The notes below the pieces were generated by a model, which did no database searches, had not been told where the DNA came from, and saw only the letters and a list, made by a program, of their open reading frames with translations. DNA of 45,415 bases from Clostridia bacterium (GTDB taxonomy: Bacteria > Bacillota > Clostridia > Oscillospirales > CAG-272): positions 1 through 45,415 of the forward strand of contig JAFTSB010000063.1 in NCBI GenBank assembly GCA_017461945.1, read 5' to 3'. Numbering within the stretch: position 1 is the first letter of the stretch; every line of letters starts with the position of its first letter. Position numbers and translations under genes: made by a program. Positions 1 to 9,009 of this stretch are shown piece after piece.

Positions 1-3000
1 ACCTCTCACGAGGTGCAGAAGATCGATGATTGTGATTACAATGATCTGGCAGAGATGGTGGATATGGACGCTGTTAAGGCATTCCTTGACCGTGCCATCA
101 ACCCCGAGCATCCAGTTCTGCGCGGCTCTGCCGAGAACGGTGACATCTTCTTCCAGCACCGCGAGGCCTGCAACCCCTACTACGATGCGCTTCCCGCCGT
201 CGTCGAGGAATATATGGAGAAGGTCAACGCCAAAATCGGCACCGACTACAAGCTGTTTAACTACTACGGCCATCCCGAAGCAGAGCGCGTGATCATCGCT
301 ATGGGCTCTGTTTGTGACGTTTGCGAGGAGGTCATCGACTATATGATGGCTGCCGGCGAGAAGGTGGGCCTGGTTAAGGTTCGTCTGTACCGTCCTTTCG
401 TTGCTGCAAAGCTGGCTGAGGCAATTCCTGCCACCGCTAAGAAGATCGCCGTTCTGGACCGCACCAAGGAGCCCGGCGCTCTGGGCGAGCCCTTGTATCT
501 GGACGTTATGACCGCTCTTGCACACACCGGTCGCAAGATCAAGGTGGTTGGCGGCCGTTACGGCCTGGGCTCCAAGGACACCACTCCCGCTTCTGTATTC
601 GCTATCTTTGAGAATCTGAAGAAGCGCGAGCCCAAGCACAACTTCACCGTTGGCATCGTTGACGACGTGACCGGCCTGTCTCTGCCCGAGAAGGCTGCTC
701 CCGACACGGCTCCCGCAGACACCATCGCCTGCAAGTTCTGGGGTTTGGGCGGCGACGGTACCGTTGGCGCAAACAAGAACTCCATCAAGATCATCGGTGA
801 CAACACCGACAAGTTCATTCAGGCTTACTTCCAGTACGACTCCAAGAAGACCTCCGGTGTTACCATTTCCCACCTGCGCTTTGGTGACACCAAGATCAAG
901 GCTCCTTACTATATTACCAAGGCTGATTTCGTTGCCTGCCACAACGTTTCTTATATCCTCAAGGGCTATAAGATCGTGCAGGACGTTAAGCCCGGCGGTA
1001 CCTTCCTGCTGGACTGCCGTTGGAGCGCCGAGGAGCTGGATGCCAAGCTGCCCAAGTCTGTAAAGGCTTATATCGCTGCCAACAACATCAAGTTCTATAT
1101 CATTGATGCAACCTCCATTGCTGCTAAGGAAGTTGGCAATCCCAAGGTTAAGAACACCGTTCTGCAGTCTGCATTCTTCTCTCTCGCAAAGGTTATGCCC
1201 ATTGACAAGGCCATCGAGAAGATGAAGTATATGGCCACCAAGTCCTACTCCAAGTTCGGCGAGGAGGTCGTTGCACAGAACCACAAGGCCATCGAGATGG
1301 GTGCTTCTGCCTACACCGAGGTCAAGGTTCCCGCAGAGTGGGCCAATGCCGGCAAGGATAAGGCTGAAAAGCCCGCTACCGGTACCCGTGCAGAGCTGGT
1401 TGATTTTGTCAACAACATCGTAACTCCCGTTGGCAAGATGGACGGCGACAGCCTGCCTGTTTCTGCCTTCATGCCTTACGCTGACGGTACCTTCCCCCAG
1501 GGCTCTACCGCCTATGAGAAGCGCGGCGTGGCTGTTTATGTTCCTACCTGGAACCCCGAGAAGTGCATTCAGTGTAACAACTGTTCCTTCGTCTGCCCTC
1601 ACGCCACCATCCGTCCTTACGCTATGACCGAGGCCGAGGCAAAGGCTGCTCCCGCATCCACCAAGTTCGCCTCCAAGCCCGTTCTCAAGACCGACTATAA
1701 GTTTACCGTTGCCGTATCTCCTCTGGACTGCATGGGTTGTACCCTGTGCGTTAAGGCTTGTCCCGTTAACCAGGGCGTTGATAAGAAGGCAGCAGCTGCC
1801 GGCGTTAAGCCCAATCCTGCCGATTACGCCATTATGATGACCACTCAGACAAGCCAGATGGCCGACGGTCAGCAGGAGGCTTGGAACTATGCCGTTGCAA
1901 ACGTTTCCGAGAAGCCCGAGCTGATCAACGCCACCGTTAAGGGCAGCCAGTTCAAGCAGCCCCTGCTGGAGTTCTCCGGCTCCTGCGCAGGCTGTGCCGA
2001 GACCTCTTATGCACGCATTATTACCCAGCTCTTTGGTGAGCGTATGTATATCTCTAACGCAACCGGCTGTTCCTCTATCTGGGGCGGCTCCGCACCCGCT
2101 ACTCCCTACACCGTCAACAAGGAATCCGGCAAGGGTCCCGCTTGGGCAAACTCCCTGTTTGAGGATAATGCCGAGCACGGTCTGGGCATGGCTCTGGGTC
2201 AGAAGGCTATCCGCATGAAGCTGATCGCCAAGGTTGAGGAGATGATGGCCTCTGACAAGGCATCCGAGGAGTTCAAGGCTGCTGCTAAGGCTTATTTGGA
2301 TACCAAGGACGACGGCAAGGCAAACGAGGCTGCAACCAAGGCTCTGATCGTAGAGCTGGAGAAGGCTGCTGCCGAGGGTTGCCCCACTGCCGCTGCTATC
2401 CTCACTGAGAAGGATTACCTCTCCAAGAAGTCCGTTTGGATCTTCGGTGGTGACGGCTGGGCATACGACATCGGCTTCGGCGGTCTGGACCACGTGCTGG
2501 CTTCCGGTGAGGACGTCAACGTGATGGTATTTGACACCGAGGTTTATTCCAACACCGGCGGTCAGGCCTCCAAGGCTTCTAACATCGGTCAGGTGGCACA
2601 GTTTGCCGCTGCCGGTAAGGCCATTGGCAAGAAGAATCTTGCCGAGATCGCAATGTCCTATGGCTACGTTTACGTGGCACAGGTTGCAATGGGCGCCAAC
2701 ATGAACCAGCTCCTCAAGGCTCTCACCGAGGCTGAGGCTTATCACGGTCCTTCTCTGATCATCGGCTATGCTCCCTGCGAGATGCACGGTATCAAGAAGG
2801 GCGGCATGCAGAACTGCCAGCTTGAGATGAAGAAGGCAGTTGAGGCAGGCTACTGGAATATGTTCCGCTACAACCCCACGCTGGAGAGCAACAAGCTGAC
2901 CATCGACAGCGGCGATCCCACTGCCGATTACCAGGCATTCATCTCCAACGAGGCTCGCTACGCTCGCCTGGCACAGTCCTTCCCCGAAAGAGCAAAGGAT

Positions 3001-3075
3001 CTGTTCGTTAAGGCTGAGGAGAACGCCAAGGCTCGTTACGAGAGACTGAAGAAGATGGGCAAGCTTTACGAATAA
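1..3075 (+). CDS. nifJ: Pyruvate:ferredoxin (flavodoxin) oxidoreductase, 5' end outside window
   Basis: Oxidatively decarboxylates pyruvate to acetyl-CoA and CO2 in the cytoplasm, passing electrons to ferredoxin or flavodoxin. The frame is open from base 1 (it begins T-S-H-E-V-Q-K-I, an internal PFOR motif), so the true start lies upstream; 1024 codons of a usual 1170-1190 are present. A GTG at 13 is internal and should not be taken as the start. Visible in order: domain II/III; two 4Fe-4S ferredoxin motifs (CIQCNNCSFVCP near residue 522 and CMGCTLCVKACP near 577); the cysteines of the TPP-proximal cluster (GSCAGCAET near 661); and the TPP-binding GGDGWAYDIGFGG near 817, followed by the conserved YSNTGGQ. 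A strong terminator follows. PFOR and the PFL encoded 22 kb away give two routes from pyruvate to acetyl-CoA, typical of strict anaerobes. Confidence 0.97.
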   Translation, partial: TSHEVQKIDDCDYNDLAEMVDMDAVKAFLDRAINPEHPVLRGSAENGDIFFQHREACNPYYDALPAVVEEYMEKVNAKIGTDYKLFNYYGHPEAERVIIAMGSVCDVCEEVIDYMMAAGEKVGLVKVRLYRPFVAAKLAEAIPATAKKIAVLDRTKEPGALGEPLYLDVMTALAHTGRKIKVVGGRYGLGSKDTTPASVFAIFENLKKREPKHNFTVGIVDDVTGLSLPEKAAPDTAPADTIACKFWGLGGDGTVGANKNSIKIIGDNTDKFIQAYFQYDSKKTSGVTISHLRFGDTKIKAPYYITKADFVACHNVSYILKGYKIVQDVKPGGTFLLDCRWSAEELDAKLPKSVKAYIAANNIKFYIIDATSIAAKEVGNPKVKNTVLQSAFFSLAKVMPIDKAIEKMKYMATKSYSKFGEEVVAQNHKAIEMGASAYTEVKVPAEWANAGKDKAEKPATGTRAELVDFVNNIVTPVGKMDGDSLPVSAFMPYADGTFPQGSTAYEKRGVAVYVPTWNPEKCIQCNNCSFVCPHATIRPYAMTEAEAKAAPASTKFASKPVLKTDYKFTVAVSPLDCMGCTLCVKACPVNQGVDKKAAAAGVKPNPADYAIMMTTQTSQMADGQQEAWNYAVANVSEKPELINATVKGSQFKQPLLEFSGSCAGCAETSYARIITQLFGERMYISNATGCSSIWGGSAPATPYTVNKESGKGPAWANSLFEDNAEHGLGMALGQKAIRMKLIAKVEEMMASDKASEEFKAAAKAYLDTKDDGKANEAATKALIVELEKAAAEGCPTAAAILTEKDYLSKKSVWIFGGDGWAYDIGFGGLDHVLASGEDVNVMVFDTEVYSNTGGQASKASNIGQVAQFAAAGKAIGKKNLAEIAMSYGYVYVAQVAMGANMNQLLKALTEAEAYHGPSLIIGYAPCEMHGIKKGGMQNCQLEMKKAVEAGYWNMFRYNPTLESNKLTIDSGDPTADYQAFISNEARYARLAQSFPERAKDLFVKAEENAKARYERLKKMGKLYE

Positions 3076-3099
3076 TTCGTAACTTGACTTCTTAAGCAC

Positions 3100-3145
3100 C
3101 CACCCCCGTATGGGCGTGAAAACGCCCATACGGGGGTGGTTTTTT
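3100..3145 (+). terminator. Rho-independent terminator of nifJ
   Basis: A perfect 17-bp stem (3100-3116 with 3123-3139), six-base loop TGAAAA, then six T. It begins 24 bp after the nifJ stop. Confidence 0.95.
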
Positions 3146-3177
3146 GAAACAAATGGATTGTCCTCTTTTGCTTGTAC

Positions 3178-3206
3178 TTGACAAGCGATAACGGGTGTGC
3201 TAAAAT
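3178..3206 (+). promoter_or_regulatory. SigA-type promoter for the 3249 gene
   Basis: TTGACA at 3178-3183, a 17-bp spacer, TAAAAT at 3201-3206. About 43 bp upstream of the proposed TTG start. Confidence 0.85.
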
Positions 3207-3248
3207 GTTGGTACTATCAAATCTACGTTTTAAAGGACGGTGATTCTT

Positions 3249-4640
3249 TTGCGATTGGAGCTTGGAAGATCTGATGGTGCAAAAGAAAGCTTAACAGTTA
3301 CCTTTTTTAAGGTCTTGATATTTGGTTGGCTGATCTATTTTGCCGCGTTCTTATTTGCCGAGCATTATGTTCCTGGGATCTCGCTGGATTTTATGCTGCA
3401 CGACAATTACGGCAATGGAACCAACGACTGGTTTCGTGATTTTTTTGAGGTAAATCGTGCCGCTATGTGGGGCAACAGCTATCTGGAGCATGGCACCTAT
3501 GCCGGTAGCTGCGGCAACTATCCCCCATTGGTGTTACTAATTGGCAAATTTTTTGCGCGTTTTACCCCTTCTATTTTTTTAACGCTGAATTATAATGAGC
3601 TGCGCCTGGAGACTGACTCTTTTGCCCAGCGGTGGATATATTTCTTGTTTGCGGCTATCATTCTGGCCTGTTTTTCTTATGTGATGGGGCGCTATATCCG
3701 TCACAATCATGGTGAGATCTCAAAGGATCGCTTTTTGCCCTTTAGCATTACGGCGGCCGTACTGTTGAGTTACACTATGATCTTTACCTTTGAGCGTGGC
3801 AATTATATCTATTTGGCCATTATTTCCTTTCTTTTGTTTGTGGTCTTTTATGGAAAAAACGACACCGTTTCTGCCATTTCCCTTGCTATCTGTGCTTGTG
3901 TAAAAGTTTATCCCGTTTTCTTTTTTGCTATTTTTTTGATGGATAAAAAGTACAAACCCCTGCTGATCGGAGGCGGCGTTGGCCTGGCAGGTCTGCTATT
4001 GCCCATGCTGGCACTGAATGGCACCTTTACCGAAAAGTTGTTTGGCTTTATTCAGGGCGTATTCAACTTTAACAAGAATTCGCAGGCTGTAGCCAATACG
4101 CAAATTCCGTTTTATATGATTGAGCAGCATTCCAACTCCTTTTCCAACATTTTTCGCGCTCTTTCCTTTGCCGTTGTGGGTCGTCAATATCATGGTGGTT
4201 TTGATGGATTTTTGAGCGTAATGTCGGTGATATCAAAGATTTTTTCGATACTGCTGACCGCCGTCGGCGTGGTTTCGTTCCTGTTCCACAAAAGCTTTTG
4301 GAAGCGTTGTGGCATTGTCCTTTGCCTGATCGTGCTCCTGCCCTCCAACACCTTTGACTATATGCTGACCTTCTTTTTACCCTTGCTTGTGATGGTGCTG
4401 TGCCTGGGTGAGGCGAAGGATCGCAAATACGTGATTTTGATGACGCTGCTTGCCTGCGTGCCAAAGGGATTTGCCTTTTTCGACTATCGACTTGATTCTA
4501 GCATACAAACCCTATTGAATCCCTTGATTTTGACGACGATGATGGTGCTGTTTTTGCTGGATGCCGTGCCGGAAATCAAAGCATTTGTACATCGTTTTAA
4601 GGGTAAAAAAAGCAGAAAGCGGTGCGCCGGTTGTCAATGA
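3249..4640 (+). CDS. Polytopic membrane protein, GT87/DUF2029-like glycosyltransferase
   Basis: A roughly 463-residue hydrophobic protein with about ten membrane segments. An extracytoplasmic loop near the N-terminus contains an aromatic/acidic stretch (NDWFRDFFEVNRA) and then N-Y-P-P-L. Later come F-E-R-G-N-Y and V-K-V-Y-P motifs. This arrangement matches the GT-C fold family 87 (DUF2029), polyprenyl-phosphate-sugar-dependent mannosyl/arabinosyl-type transferases; the substrate cannot be told. Start choice: AAAGGA at 3232-3237 is only 2 bp from the GTG at 3240 but 11 bp from the in-frame TTG at 3249, so TTG is preferred. It has its own consensus promoter and faces a paralog (4706-5944, minus) across a shared terminator. 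Family assignment is by motif reading only. Confidence 0.75.
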   Translation: MRLELGRSDGAKESLTVTFFKVLIFGWLIYFAAFLFAEHYVPGISLDFMLHDNYGNGTNDWFRDFFEVNRAAMWGNSYLEHGTYAGSCGNYPPLVLLIGKFFARFTPSIFLTLNYNELRLETDSFAQRWIYFLFAAIILACFSYVMGRYIRHNHGEISKDRFLPFSITAAVLLSYTMIFTFERGNYIYLAIISFLLFVVFYGKNDTVSAISLAICACVKVYPVFFFAIFLMDKKYKPLLIGGGVGLAGLLLPMLALNGTFTEKLFGFIQGVFNFNKNSQAVANTQIPFYMIEQHSNSFSNIFRALSFAVVGRQYHGGFDGFLSVMSVISKIFSILLTAVGVVSFLFHKSFWKRCGIVLCLIVLLPSNTFDYMLTFFLPLLVMVLCLGEAKDRKYVILMTLLACVPKGFAFFDYRLDSSIQTLLNPLILTTMMVLFLLDAVPEIKAFVHRFKGKKSRKRCAGCQ

Positions 4641-4660
4641 ATGGCAGAAAAATTTTTAAT

Positions 4661-4698
4661 AAAAAAGGCGGAGAACCTTGCGTTCTCCGCCTTTTTTT
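4661..4698. terminator. Bidirectional terminator between convergent paralogs
   Basis: Stem 4661-4676 with 4682-4698 (A6-GGCGGAGAAC / GTTCTCCGCC-T7), five-base loop. The A-run and T-run let it work on both strands, 20 bp after the plus gene and 7 bp after the minus gene. Confidence 0.93.
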
Positions 4699-4705
4699 AT
4701 AATTG

Positions 4706-5944
4706 CTATTGTTCCCCTTTGAGCGCTTTTGCAGACGCGCTCTTTTTTTTGTGCCATTGCCGTATGGTGCGGATGGCCTCTGTGTCGCACAGGATCAGCA
4801 AAAGCAGGGCAAGGGTGGGGATCACAGCCTCTGCAAAGGAGTGCGGCCCGATCCGGATGGGAATGGGGAGAAGCGGCAAAACCATCAGTACGTAATAAGG
4901 CAGGGTGCTTTTTCTCCAGTCCTGTTCAAACAAGGCGAATAGGGGAAAATAAAAGAAGGGCCACGAATACGACATTTGGATAGAGGGTAATGCCATTAAA
5001 AGGGCCACCATATGGGTGCTGTTATAAAAACCCCGCTCACGATCCTTTCTCATCAACGAGGCGGCAAGAAAAACGCCGACCGAGAAGATCAAAAAGGCGT
5101 AGAACACATAGGAGATGTAGGGGGCAAGCATCCAGGTTTGGGCGGAAAACGACCCCGAGGACTTCCAGCTGGAAAAGCGGATCAGATTTTTGACGATCCA
5201 CCAAAGGCAAATAGGGCCGCCAAAGGCAAAGGAAGGAAGGATCAGCATCAAAAGTGCGTAAATAATGCACCGCACGGCTTCTTTATAGCGTTTTTCGGTG
5301 ATCAACAACCAGCCAAACACGGCGGGATAGAGCTTTAGCGAAAAGGCAAAGGCCAGGGCAATCAATCCCAGCTCGCGCAGAACCTTGGAATCGCGCTCAA
5401 GCGAAAATAAATAAAATAATGTGCAGACAATGGCCAGCATGGCCAGGTTGGCCCGCTCAAGGCCGCTGAGCACACCCACAGAGCAGATGGCACAAACGGC
5501 GACCAGTGTGTTGACGCGCTTTTTTTCGTGCCTCCCAAAGAAATAAAACAGGGCGAACAGCACAAGGGCAAGGGCGGTGATAAACACCGAAACGGCAACC
5601 CACGATGCGGTGTAATTCACCCACTCCATACGGTCGTCGAAATCGGTAGAAAGATAGCTGTCGGGAAAAAGGCGGGAAAAGGCAAGAAAAATCAAATTGG
5701 CCATAGGGGGATAGATCACGGATCTTTCGGTATAAGCGCCCACCCCCAGCGACACGTCTCGCATGGAGTTAAAAAAATCCATAAACCGATCCCAACCCAT
5801 AATGAAAAACAAGGAGTCCACGGCATAGCCGTTTGAGCAGACGCTTGCAATCAGGGTGACGAGATGGGAAAAGAAGATGAGTACCACAAAAAGACTTAAG
5901 GGCGTCAGTCGTGAAAGACAATTACTCCAAAATTTACGGATCAT
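4706..5944 (-). CDS. Polytopic membrane protein, GT87/DUF2029-like glycosyltransferase (paralog)
   Basis: 412 residues, about ten predicted membrane segments. It shares the layout of the 3249 protein: an early loop with GWDRFMDFFNS, then I-Y-P-P-M, later L-E-R-A-N-L and L-K-L-Y-P-A. By family it is likely a GT-C enzyme using a lipid-linked sugar donor on the outer face of the membrane. Start choice: an ATG at 5944 lies 11 bp after the stop of the upstream phosphodiesterase gene with no good Shine-Dalgarno, suggesting translational coupling. A longer open frame upstream overlaps the phosphodiesterase and is not a credible protein. With its neighbour, which hydrolyses lipid head groups, a role in envelope glycolipid or teichoic-type polymers is a reasonable inference but unproven. 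Confidence 0.75.
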   Translation of the reverse strand: MIRKFWSNCLSRLTPLSLFVVLIFFSHLVTLIASVCSNGYAVDSLFFIMGWDRFMDFFNSMRDVSLGVGAYTERSVIYPPMANLIFLAFSRLFPDSYLSTDFDDRMEWVNYTASWVAVSVFITALALVLFALFYFFGRHEKKRVNTLVAVCAICSVGVLSGLERANLAMLAIVCTLFYLFSLERDSKVLRELGLIALAFAFSLKLYPAVFGWLLITEKRYKEAVRCIIYALLMLILPSFAFGGPICLWWIVKNLIRFSSWKSSGSFSAQTWMLAPYISYVFYAFLIFSVGVFLAASLMRKDRERGFYNSTHMVALLMALPSIQMSYSWPFFYFPLFALFEQDWRKSTLPYYVLMVLPLLPIPIRIGPHSFAEAVIPTLALLLLILCDTEAIRTIRQWHKKKSASAKALKGEQ

Positions 5945-5955
5945 ATCTGTTGAAC

Positions 5956-6732
5956 TCAGATCGGCTTCACGCCGCCGGTGGTTTCTACAATGTCGGCGCC
6001 AAATTGCAGCGCTTCGGCCATTTCCTCGTCGTTGCCAAGGATCCAAACGCCCAGCAAAAAGCCATAGGACTTGATGCGTGCCGCGATATCGGCATCCACA
6101 GGGGGAACCTTGCACCAGGCGGTGCGCTTGTTATCCTGACGGGACCAGACTGTGGTCTTATGTCCGGCGGCAAAAGCGGCCAGACGGTCCAGGGATTCCT
6201 TGTCTGCCGGCCCGTCGTAGTGCAGGGGCGCCTTGGGGAAACGAGCTGCAAATTTTTCCAGCAGCGGCAGCTCGGAGCAGGTGAGGCCTACATTCTCGGC
6301 ACCGTGCTTTTCGATCACGTCAAACACGATCTCGATCTGCTCGGGTGTGAATCTCTGTACCACGTTGTCAATTTTTGCCTCCATTCCGACGCTTTTGAGA
6401 TAGTCCAGCGTTTGCGAAAGGGTGGGAATATGCTCGCCACAATAGGCCTTGTCAAACCACAGGCCCACGTCGATATCGGCAAGCTCTGCAAAGGTCAGGT
6501 CGGCAATGTTGACCTTCTCCTCGCCAAAGGACTCCCCTGCCACACGACCGGTGCGGTTGAGCGTGCGATCGTGGAGAATGATCGGCACGTTATCCTTGGT
6601 CATTTTGGGGTCGAATTCGATAATGTCATAGCCCTGCGCTACCGCCAGGCGGAAGGCGGCCATGGTGTTTTCGGGCGCATCGGTGGATACGCCGCGGTGT
6701 GCCTGCAGCAGGCAGTTGGTATCTCGATACAT
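5956..6732 (-). CDS. Glycerophosphodiester phosphodiesterase family protein
   Basis: 258 residues. The GDPD family hydrolyses glycerophosphodiesters to glycerol-3-phosphate and an alcohol. Diagnostic motifs: Q-A-H-R-G near residue 13; A-P-E-N-T-M-A-A-F; and I-I-E-F-D-P-K-M-T-K-D containing the metal-binding Glu and Asp, followed by I-I-L-H-D. TIM-barrel type; no signal peptide seen, so probably cytoplasmic. Start: ATG at 6732 with AAAGGAG seven bases upstream; the longer frame to 6768 runs into the promoter -10 element. First gene of a two-gene unit with the GT87-like gene downstream. Confidence 0.92.
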   Translation of the reverse strand: MYRDTNCLLQAHRGVSTDAPENTMAAFRLAVAQGYDIIEFDPKMTKDNVPIILHDRTLNRTGRVAGESFGEEKVNIADLTFAELADIDVGLWFDKAYCGEHIPTLSQTLDYLKSVGMEAKIDNVVQRFTPEQIEIVFDVIEKHGAENVGLTCSELPLLEKFAARFPKAPLHYDGPADKESLDRLAAFAAGHKTTVWSRQDNKRTAWCKVPPVDADIAARIKSYGFLLGVWILGNDEEMAEALQFGADIVETTGGVKPI

Positions 6733-6766
6733 AATAGCACTCCTTTGCATTCGTGATATTGATTTC

Positions 6767-6795
6767 ATTTTAGCACAGTTTACCTTGTTTGTAAA
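6767..6795 (-). promoter_or_regulatory. SigA-type promoter for the phosphodiesterase operon
   Basis: On the minus strand TTTACA (6790-6795), 17-bp spacer, TAAAAT (6767-6772), about 35 bp before the ATG. Confidence 0.8.
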
Positions 6796-7092
6796 GAGGA
6801 AAGAGCGTGAAACGTGTGTTTGAGCGCAAGGGCCTGCACACCATTGCTCCGGAGGTAAAAACAGGCTTGTTTTAAAAGGGAAAAATCAAAAACGATAACT
6901 GAACGCCTTCTGCGCCAAAACGGCAAAAAGGCCTGTTTTTGGGCGTTGTGAAAGCGAATGGGCGGTCTTGCGCCGGCAATGCGTGAGGCTTGGCCGGGAA
7001 ATATCGCGCAATTTTGCTCCGTATCCCGGGTGAACACCGCTTGCCCCTGCAGGGTAACCGTGGCTTGCGCGCTCCGATACCCCCGCAAGGCG
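6796..7092. other. Spacer with no recognisable gene
   Basis: About 300 bp between the phosphodiesterase promoter and the terminator of the acyl-CoA synthetase gene. Short open frames on both strands lack ribosome binding sites and family resemblance. It holds only small inverted repeats (AAAACA-GGCT-TGTTTT at 6858-6873) and the AAAACGGC/GGCC-rich words seen in other spacers of this window. Confidence 0.6.
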
Positions 7093-7124
7093 AAAAAACC
7101 CCCTCCGCTGGGGCGGAGGGGGTT
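7093..7124 (-). terminator. Terminator of the acyl-CoA synthetase gene
   Basis: GC-rich stem 7097-7107 with 7114-7124. On the minus strand it is followed by six T (7093-7098). It starts 10 bp after the stop codon. Confidence 0.93.
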
Positions 7125-7134
7125 AAGGGCAGGA

Positions 7135-8832
7135 TCAATGCACCAAGTGGCGCTTGATCTTGCGGCTGGTGGTTTTTTCAAACTCCGTATCGCGGAGCTC
7201 CAATGCCTTGATCTTTTTGAAGGAGGCGACCTTCTTGTTCAAAGCCAGGATCTTATCGTAAATGGTGTTGTAGATCTCCTCCATAGAGGTGCCCTCGGCA
7301 AACAGATCCTTGTTGGGGTAGACCACGGCGGTCAGGTTGACGGTCTCGCCATCCTCGCCCTTGCGGCCAACGACCACGCACTCGGCGATCTCCTCAATGC
7401 CCTCCAGATATTCCTCGATTTCCTCGGGAAATACGTTTTTGCCGTTCTCCAGCACGATGACCGATTTCAGACGGCCGGTGATATAGATATAACCGTCGTC
7501 ATCCATATAACCAACGTCGCCGGTGCGGTACCAGCCATCCTCGGTAAAGGCGTTCTGATTGGCCTCTTCGTTGTTGTAATAGCCCAGCATCACGTTCTCG
7601 CCCTTGACCTGGATCTCGCCCTCCATAAAGCCCTTCTCGCCCATCATGCCGTCGCCAATGCGCGCCTGGCAGCAAGGAACGGCAGGGCCCACAGAGCCGC
7701 GTCTTTGCGCGAAGTAGGGGGAAACCGAGATCAAAGGAGAGCATTCGGTGATGCCATAGCCCTCGCAGATCTGAACGCCAAAGGCGTCAAAGTTCTTGAC
7801 CATTTCGGGGTTGAGGGGCGCGCCGCCGCAGATGATCTTGCACAGTCTGCCGCCAAAGGCACCGATGACCGAGGAGAAGATCTTGGCACGCATATCAATG
7901 CCGATCTTGCGCATGCCGTTGGAAACGGGGATCATGCGACGGAGCAGCTTATCCTTGCCCTTCTTCTTGGCGGTATCCCAAATGCGCTTGTACATGGTAT
8001 TGACAAACAGGGGAACCAGAACCAGCGCGGTGGGCTTGATCTCAGCCAGATTGCGCATGAGATTGCGCAGGCTGTCGTTGATGCCAACGGTGATGCCGTA
8101 GATCAGGCTGGCCACCATAATGGTCATCTCGTAGGTGTGGTGCAGGGGCAATACCGACAGGGTGATGTCATCCGGGAAGAAGTTCACCGATGCGCAGGCG
8201 GCGTTGGCGGTGGAGACAATGTTGTTCTCACACAGCATGACGCACTTGCTGGTTCCGGTGGTGCCGGAGGTAAAGAGCATAATGGCCAGATCCTTGTTGT
8301 TGCGGTCGGGGAGCGTATAGCCCTCGGCCAGCTTGGCTTCGCCCATTTCCAGCAGCTTGGCAAAGGGCAGGATCTTTTCGCTTTCGGTGCCTTCGGCAGG
8401 GTTCATCGGAATGAAGACGCGCAGGGAGGGGTGGTTCTCCATGGCGCCCTTGAATTTGTCGTTGAAGGAGGCGGAATACACAATGGCCTCGGCATCAACA
8501 CCGGCCAAAAAGCCCTCGATCTCTGCAATGGCAAGCTCCTTGTCCATGGGGATGATCACGCCGCCGCTGGCCACGGTGGCCAGATGGGTGGCGACCCACT
8601 GATGGGAGGTCTCACCGATCACAGCAACGCGCTTGCCGGCAAGGCCTGCAGCCTCCAGACCGGCGGCCACGGAAAAGACCTCTTTAGAAAACTGACCGTA
8701 GGAAAGGGTCTCATAGGTCTTGCCCACAGGATACTTAAAGGCGACCTTGTCACCACGGCCGGAAAACAGCTCCACCAAATGCTTAAAGGAGTTGATGGGC
8801 GTATAGATGCGTTCGGTTTTCTTTGCGTTCAT
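7135..8832 (-). CDS. AMP-dependent long-chain fatty acid-CoA ligase
   Basis: 565 residues. Activates a carboxylic acid, probably a long-chain fatty acid, as acyl-AMP and then acyl-CoA. ANL-superfamily motifs in order: the P-loop L-F-T-S-G-T-T-G-T-S-K; G-Y-G-I-T-E-C; the hinge region W-Y-R-T-G-D-V-G with I-T-G-R-L-K; and a C-terminal T-T-S-R-K-I-K-R containing the likely catalytic lysine. No transmembrane segment is evident. Start: ATG at 8832 preceded by GAGAGGTG; two upstream codons in frame have no ribosome binding site. Monocistronic, with its own terminator and an elaborate promoter region about 140 bp upstream, suggesting fatty-acid-responsive control (inference). The exact acyl substrate cannot be read from sequence. 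Confidence 0.92.
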   Translation of the reverse strand: MNAKKTERIYTPINSFKHLVELFSGRGDKVAFKYPVGKTYETLSYGQFSKEVFSVAAGLEAAGLAGKRVAVIGETSHQWVATHLATVASGGVIIPMDKELAIAEIEGFLAGVDAEAIVYSASFNDKFKGAMENHPSLRVFIPMNPAEGTESEKILPFAKLLEMGEAKLAEGYTLPDRNNKDLAIMLFTSGTTGTSKCVMLCENNIVSTANAACASVNFFPDDITLSVLPLHHTYEMTIMVASLIYGITVGINDSLRNLMRNLAEIKPTALVLVPLFVNTMYKRIWDTAKKKGKDKLLRRMIPVSNGMRKIGIDMRAKIFSSVIGAFGGRLCKIICGGAPLNPEMVKNFDAFGVQICEGYGITECSPLISVSPYFAQRRGSVGPAVPCCQARIGDGMMGEKGFMEGEIQVKGENVMLGYYNNEEANQNAFTEDGWYRTGDVGYMDDDGYIYITGRLKSVIVLENGKNVFPEEIEEYLEGIEEIAECVVVGRKGEDGETVNLTAVVYPNKDLFAEGTSMEEIYNTIYDKILALNKKVASFKKIKALELRDTEFEKTTSRKIKRHLVH

Positions 8833-8910
8833 AGTGCACCTCTCTGCCAACAGTATTGGCTATTCTTATTTATTTTATCATGATGTCGGCGAAATGTCAA
8901 GAAAAAGAAG

Positions 8911-8930
8911 ATTTTACAAAATTGTAAAAT
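8911..8930. promoter_or_regulatory. 20-bp palindrome in the 5' leader of the acyl-CoA synthetase gene
   Basis: ATTTTACAA-AA-TTGTAAAAT: two 9-base arms around a two-base centre, about 45 bp downstream of the predicted transcription start. Operator-like; the cognate regulator is unknown. Confidence 0.6.
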
Positions 8931-8958
8931 AGCACAAATGTCAACAATTAAGAATGTA

Positions 8959-8972
8959 GTTGACAAGTCAAC
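8959..8972. promoter_or_regulatory. GTTGAC-AA-GTCAAC palindrome overlapping the predicted start of transcription
   Basis: A perfect 6+6 palindrome just downstream of the -10 element of the minus-strand promoter. A second copy of the same half-site arrangement lies 36 bp upstream at 8994-9009. Confidence 0.6.
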
Positions 8973-8978
8973 AAGAAT

Positions 8979-9007
8979 ATTATACACGAAGAATGTTGAT
9001 TTGTCAA
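8979..9007 (-). promoter_or_regulatory. Full-consensus promoter for the acyl-CoA synthetase gene
   Basis: TTGACA (9002-9007), 17-bp spacer, TATAAT (8979-8984) on the minus strand, a perfect SigA consensus. The expected start near 8972 gives a leader of about 140 nt. Confidence 0.9.
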
Positions 9008-9009
9008 CA
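8994..9009. promoter_or_regulatory. TGTTGA-TTTG-TCAACA palindrome covering the -35 element
   Basis: 6+6 inverted repeat with a 4-base centre enclosing the -35 hexamer; same half-site (TCAACA/TGTTGA) as the 8959 palindrome. A protein bound here would occlude polymerase. Confidence 0.6.

Noticed and set aside
6958..8883. 641-residue open frame on the plus strand
   Set aside because: Antisense shadow of the acyl-CoA synthetase, which has clear ANL motifs, promoter, ribosome binding site and terminator.
8980..8988. TTATACACG as a DnaA box
   Set aside because: Single imperfect match that coincides with the -10 region of a strong promoter; no clustered boxes nearby.
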